DNA of 64,000 nt, taken from assembly GCF_001642935.1 (NCBI RefSeq), contig NZ_CP016761.1:3100001-3164000 (forward strand), written 5' to 3'. Positions within the stretch are counted from its first letter, which is position 1, and each line of letters opens with the position of its first letter. The translations under genes were made by a program, and so were the position numbers. Shown piece by piece: positions 60,708 through 64,000 of the stretch. A model generated the notes under the pieces. The model saw nothing but the letters and a program-made list of their open reading frames with translations. It was not told where the DNA came from and did no database searches. This DNA comes from Fictibacillus arsenicus (GTDB taxonomy: Bacteria; Bacillota; Bacilli; Bacillales; Fictibacillaceae).

Positions 60708-62057
60708 CTACCGCCTTTCTAAGAACATCTGATAATCCATAGTTTCTTTTGAACGTGTATCTCCTTTTTGTTTGGCTGTATCTATTGCTTTGGTCACCAG
60801 GGTAAAAAGTGTTTGGGCAAAATTCGTATTCCTTGCAGCAGAAAGAATTTTTTCACCTGTTTGGGTAGAAGCGATACAAATATTTGAACGCAAGTCAGAT
60901 TTTAAAAGTGTTGGAGTATGGATGGCTTCATTAATAGCAAGCATAATTTGCAAATAGGAAGCCTCTGTAAGAGTTGCCTGTAGAAACACCGCTATCGTGA
61001 AGGGCTCATTCGTTGTTCCCATACTTGCTACTACATAAATTTCTCCGAATGATTCAGAGCTGGAGCTAATAGCCGTATGATTTACGTTTTCAATCTTAAA
61101 TCTTAAAGTCTGATCTTGTAGAGCGAACTTTTGAACATGTTCCTCTTCAAATATAAACGTATCTGCCCATTTAAAACTATCTGTTGAAGAAAGCGTTTTA
61201 AATGGATAGCTAGATGAAACCACTAGCCTATCATTTTGTTGAGAAATCTGTAAATCATTAAAACTATTAACCTTCTCTGATTCAAGAGGATTAAGGGAAA
61301 TCAAAGGCTTCGGAAACTCTGGATGTTCATGCCTCAAAAGATTGGCTTCATACACGTCCTGTAAAGTAACTGAATCCATTACCTTACCCGGTATACCTTC
61401 TGCTCGAATCGTTCCTTTATTAAGCATGTAGATGTTATCACAGTACAGACTTGCAAGATTTAAATCATGGAGTATGGCAACCACTGTTAGTTCTCTGGAT
61501 CGATTCCACATTTTCAGCAGATCCATAAGCTTTATCTGGTTAGACAAATCCAAATGATTCGTTGGTTCGTCGAGCAACAATATCTCCGGATCCTGGGCTA
61601 AGGCTTTTGCCAAGAACACCCGTTGACGCTCGCCGCCACTTAACTCTTGTAAACGAAAAGAAGCAAACTGTTTAACATCTGTAAGTTCCATGGCTTTGTC
61701 GATCATCTCTTCGTCATGTTTGTCTGACTGCTTTAACCAGCCTTTGTAGTATGGATACCTGCCTAAACCGACAACTTCACGAACAGTAAAATCAAAAGAA
61801 TTATCTCCATTCTGAGGCAAAACGGCAATCGTTCTTGCCAATTCTTTTGAAGAGTAAGAACTGATGTTTCGATGATTGATATATACCGTTCCTTTTAAAG
61901 GTTTCATTACACCGCTCAGCATCTTCATAAGGGTTGTTTTGCCGCTTCCGTTTGGACCGATGATTCCTGTCAATTGCCCTCTTTCAACTGAGAGCGAAAT
62001 CTCTTTAAGTACCGTCTTACCGTCATATCCTCCAGATACTTGATCAACGTGAATCAT
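60708..62057 (-). CDS. btuD: Corrinoid ABC transporter ATPase fused to CbiZ-like amidohydrolase
   Basis: The 449-residue protein has an N-terminal BtuD-type ATPase (about 1-245: Walker A GPNGSGKTT at 34-42, signature LSGGERQR near 138, Walker B LLLDEP near 160) and a C-terminal CbiZ-like domain (about 265-449) that removes the aminopropanol side of pseudo-corrinoids in homologues. The same fusion is known as YvrA in B. subtilis. The CbiZ part seems divergent in its usual TEAK and TGT motifs. It overlaps btuC by 4 bp (ATGA). Confidence 0.9.
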   Translation of the reverse strand: MIHVDQVSGGYDGKTVLKEISLSVERGQLTGIIGPNGSGKTTLMKMLSGVMKPLKGTVYINHRNISSYSSKELARTIAVLPQNGDNSFDFTVREVVGLGRYPYYKGWLKQSDKHDEEMIDKAMELTDVKQFASFRLQELSGGERQRVFLAKALAQDPEILLLDEPTNHLDLSNQIKLMDLLKMWNRSRELTVVAILHDLNLASLYCDNIYMLNKGTIRAEGIPGKVMDSVTLQDVYEANLLRHEHPEFPKPLISLNPLESEKVNSFNDLQISQQNDRLVVSSSYPFKTLSSTDSFKWADTFIFEEEHVQKFALQDQTLRFKIENVNHTAISSSSESFGEIYVVASMGTTNEPFTIAVFLQATLTEASYLQIMLAINEAIHTPTLLKSDLRSNICIASTQTGEKILSAARNTNFAQTLFTLVTKAIDTAKQKGDTRSKETMDYQMFLERR

Positions 62058-63097
62058 GAACCCACCCTCTTTTTTCGATAAGAAATAAAAATTATAGCAA
62101 ACACAGGACTGCCTATAATGGCTGTCAAAACACCGATCGGCAGTTCTGTCGGCGAAATAATCGTTCGTGCGATAACATCAATCAATACGAGGAAGATACC
62201 TCCAAGCACCATAGATAATGGCAATAAATGACGATGGTCAGTGCCCCAAAGTTTTCTGGCTATGTGTGGGATAACGAGCCCTACAAATCCAATCGTTCCA
62301 GAAACCGCTACCGCGGATCCAGTCAGTATCGAAGCAGCCAGTAAAATCCATTTCGTGTGCCCCTTTACATTAACACCAGTAGATCTAGCATCTTCCCTGC
62401 TGAAGGACATCGCATTTAATTCCCTGCTGTTAAACATTAGTATAATAAAGCCAATTATCAGGAATGGGGTGACGAGTTGAACGTACGGCCAGCCCCTCAT
62501 CGAGACACTTCCTAATAGCCAGCCGATGATCTGCCGAAGCTCTTCACCCGTCAGCGCGATTAATAAGGAAACTAGCGCACCAAGGAATGAACTCGATAAA
62601 ATGCCGGCAAGGATGATCGTTTCAATCGACATTTCCCGTTGGACAATTCGGGCAAGGCCCAGCACTCCAATTAATGCAACGAAGCCGCCAAGCACACTGA
62701 CCACTGGTAGTGTGAAATCTTGCAGAAAAGGCAGCTGGAAGCTGAAAAACAAAACACAGACTGCCCCAAGTGCTGAACCAGACGAAACCCCGAGTGTGTA
62801 TGGGTCAGCGAGCGGATTTTTTAAGAGTCCCTGAAATGCAGTTCCTGCCAAAGCCAGGGAACAGCCGACCATTGTAGCTAATAGTACTCTTGGAAATCGA
62901 ATTTGCATGACTATATTTATTGTTGAAGCTTCAATGCCAGCAGGCAGCTTCGTATGAAAAATTTCTGAACAAACAATTTGAAAAACATGAGCCAGGGGAA
63001 TTGGCACACTTCCTGCCGATACCCCAAGTCCGATGGTAAAGAATAAAATAATGATGACACCTAGGTAAGACCAGAATAATTTATTCGGTGAATACAT
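62054..63097 (-). CDS. btuC: Corrinoid ABC transporter permease
   Basis: The protein of about 347 residues has ten membrane helices and belongs to the FecCD/BtuC family (GTAFQGLLKNPLADPYTLG near 100-118; GTIGFVGLVIPHIARKLWG near 272-290). It imports corrinoids with BtuF and BtuD. Start uncertain: ATG 63097 lacks a close ribosome site, and TTG 63118 is one base from GGAG. Both overlap the end of btuF. Confidence 0.92.
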   Translation of the reverse strand: MYSPNKLFWSYLGVIIILFFTIGLGVSAGSVPIPLAHVFQIVCSEIFHTKLPAGIEASTINIVMQIRFPRVLLATMVGCSLALAGTAFQGLLKNPLADPYTLGVSSGSALGAVCVLFFSFQLPFLQDFTLPVVSVLGGFVALIGVLGLARIVQREMSIETIILAGILSSSFLGALVSLLIALTGEELRQIIGWLLGSVSMRGWPYVQLVTPFLIIGFIILMFNSRELNAMSFSREDARSTGVNVKGHTKWILLAASILTGSAVAVSGTIGFVGLVIPHIARKLWGTDHRHLLPLSMVLGGIFLVLIDVIARTIISPTELPIGVLTAIIGSPVFAIIFISYRKKRVGS

Positions 63098-64000
63098 CTG
63101 GATAGATAGCTTCGGCAAGCTCCTTCACCCCTTCGATCAAGCGAGGACCAGGTCTTGTTACTTTATCAGAATGAACATCAAACACTTGCTCATTTTTTAC
63201 CGCAGAAACATCTTTCCATGCACTTCTTTTCATCACTTGTTCTTTTGCGTTTTCAACATAATAACCGTATGTTGTAATCACTACCTCTGGATTGTAGTTT
63301 ATCGCTTCTTCTTCTGTTACTTTTACCCAGCCTTGCTGATCACCAGCTGCATTGGTTGCGTGAATAGCATTTAACATCTCATCAATAAACGTTCCTTTTC
63401 CAGTCGTAAAGATCTCAGGCTCTGGAGAAACCTCTACCCATACTTTTTTCTTTTCTTTTACATGTTTAGCTCGATCTTTAATCTCTTTTAAATCAGCTTT
63501 CATGGACTGAATGATCTTTTGTCCTTCTTTTTCCGTACCTGTAGCTTTTGCGATCATCTCGATGGTTGCATAAGTGTCTTCAAAATTAGTTGCATCTTTT
63601 ACGACAAGAACGGTAATTCCTGCATCTTTAAGCTGTGTTAACCCTGGCTTTGCACTTTCACCACCTGAAGCATGTGCAAGGACAATGTCTGGCTTTAAAC
63701 CTATAATCTTCTCAACATTAAACTCCATATCCCCGATTTTTTCTTTCTTCAGGGCTGCTTCAGGGTAATTATCAAAATCAGAAACCCCTACGATTTCGTT
63801 TTCTAACCCAAGAGCAAAAGCAATCTCCGTATTACTTGGAACCAAGGATACGATACGGTCCGGCTTTTTTTCTATTGTTATTTTTTCTCCTGTATCGTCT
63901 GTTATCGAAACAGGAAACTCAGTATGTACATTTGAGTTTTCAGAAGCTTTTTCTGAAGTTGATGTTTTTTCAGCAGAACACCCTGCTATTACACCAATGA
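63081..64000 (-). CDS. btuF: Corrinoid-binding lipoprotein (partial, cut by window edge)
   Basis: The frame stays open beyond the right edge. Visible from the edge are the end of a lipoprotein signal (IGVIAGCSAEK, Cys in lipobox), a Ser/Thr-rich linker, then a BtuF-type class III binding fold (KPDRIVSLVPSNTEI, GLKPDIVLAHASGG, PGPRLIEGVKELAEAIYP). It captures corrinoids outside the cell for BtuCD. A start at 63845 would be internal. Any cobalamin riboswitch would lie beyond the window. Confidence 0.92.
   Translation of the reverse strand, partial: IGVIAGCSAEKTSTSEKASENSNVHTEFPVSITDDTGEKITIEKKPDRIVSLVPSNTEIAFALGLENEIVGVSDFDNYPEAALKKEKIGDMEFNVEKIIGLKPDIVLAHASGGESAKPGLTQLKDAGITVLVVKDATNFEDTYATIEMIAKATGTEKEGQKIIQSMKADLKEIKDRAKHVKEKKKVWVEVSPEPEIFTTGKGTFIDEMLNAIHATNAAGDQQGWVKVTEEEAINYNPEVVITTYGYYVENAKEQVMKRSAWKDVSAVKNEQVFDVHSDKVTRPGPRLIEGVKELAEAIYPDVFTE

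Noticed and set aside
63081-63845. btuF beginning at 63845
   Set aside because: The frame and recognisable BtuF sequence, including a lipobox, continue to the window edge.
1-64000. CRISPR arrays, insertion sequences, prophage or tRNA clusters
   Set aside because: No regularly spaced direct repeats, transposase or integrase genes, phage structural genes or tRNA folds other than the tmRNA were seen.

Overview
The window is a chromosomal segment of a low-GC, Gram-positive, spore-forming Bacillaceae. The evidence is a spore transglutaminase (tgl), a YhcN-type spore lipoprotein, a CotB-like coat protein, flotillin/YuaF, an RsbR-type stressosome paralogue, a sigma-B-style stress operon, an InhA metalloprotease, and the secG-est-rnr-smpB-ssrA block in its usual Bacillus order. 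The style of the dispersed hairpin repeat and the gene content suggest Fictibacillus or a close relative. That genus call is inference only.

Layout. 0-17 kb: the end of an ABC exporter operon, SodC-like lipoprotein, peptidase E, a MacB/LolD-like ABC pair, RocB-like M20 peptidase, an ECF sigma/anti-sigma pair, a coiled-coil M23 peptidoglycan hydrolase, tgl, and a three-permease operon with duplicated OppC-like genes, one of which seems to start at ATT. 17-28 kb: FAD oxidoreductase, BrnQ, YhcN, DedA, a GNAT-Nif3-GNAT operon, a thiamine-binding YqgV-like protein, flotillin operon, AlkD and the RsbR paralogue. 28-36 kb: the hom-thrC-thrB operon, a 47-residue protein, a GH18 lipoprotein, ComB and aminopeptidase AmpS. 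36-49 kb: InhA with a small lipoprotein that resembles part of InhA's own propeptide, a decayed membrane glycosyltransferase, DinB and VOC proteins, two luciferase-like monooxygenases, a secreted lipase with a terminator in its leader, YuxH-like EAL-HDOD protein, GSP17M/CsbD stress genes, M42 peptidase and a CotB-like coat protein. 49-55 kb: tmRNA, smpB, rnr, two carboxylesterases and secG (trans-translation, RNA decay and secretion). 55-64 kb: an FHA-winged-helix regulator, a probable type I toxin, and on the minus strand a ten-gene cobinamide/alpha-ribazole salvage operon (btuF, btuC, btuD-cbiZ, cobU, cobS, cobC, a short CobU-like gene, pduO, cblT, cblS).

The B12 operon is self-consistent. 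BtuFCD imports corrinoids, CbiZ trims side chains, PduO adenosylates, CobU activates cobinamide, CblT/CblS import and phosphorylate alpha-ribazole, CobS joins the halves and CobC removes the phosphate. Five copies of a strong hairpin element (about 130-190 bp) sit between genes. No tRNA, rRNA, CRISPR array, transposase or prophage was seen.

The most interesting leads are the stand-alone InhA-propeptide-like lipoprotein, the type I toxin, the lipase leader attenuator, the ATT start, two hairpins that would hide ribosome binding sites, and an RsbR paralogue lacking both usual phospho-threonines.
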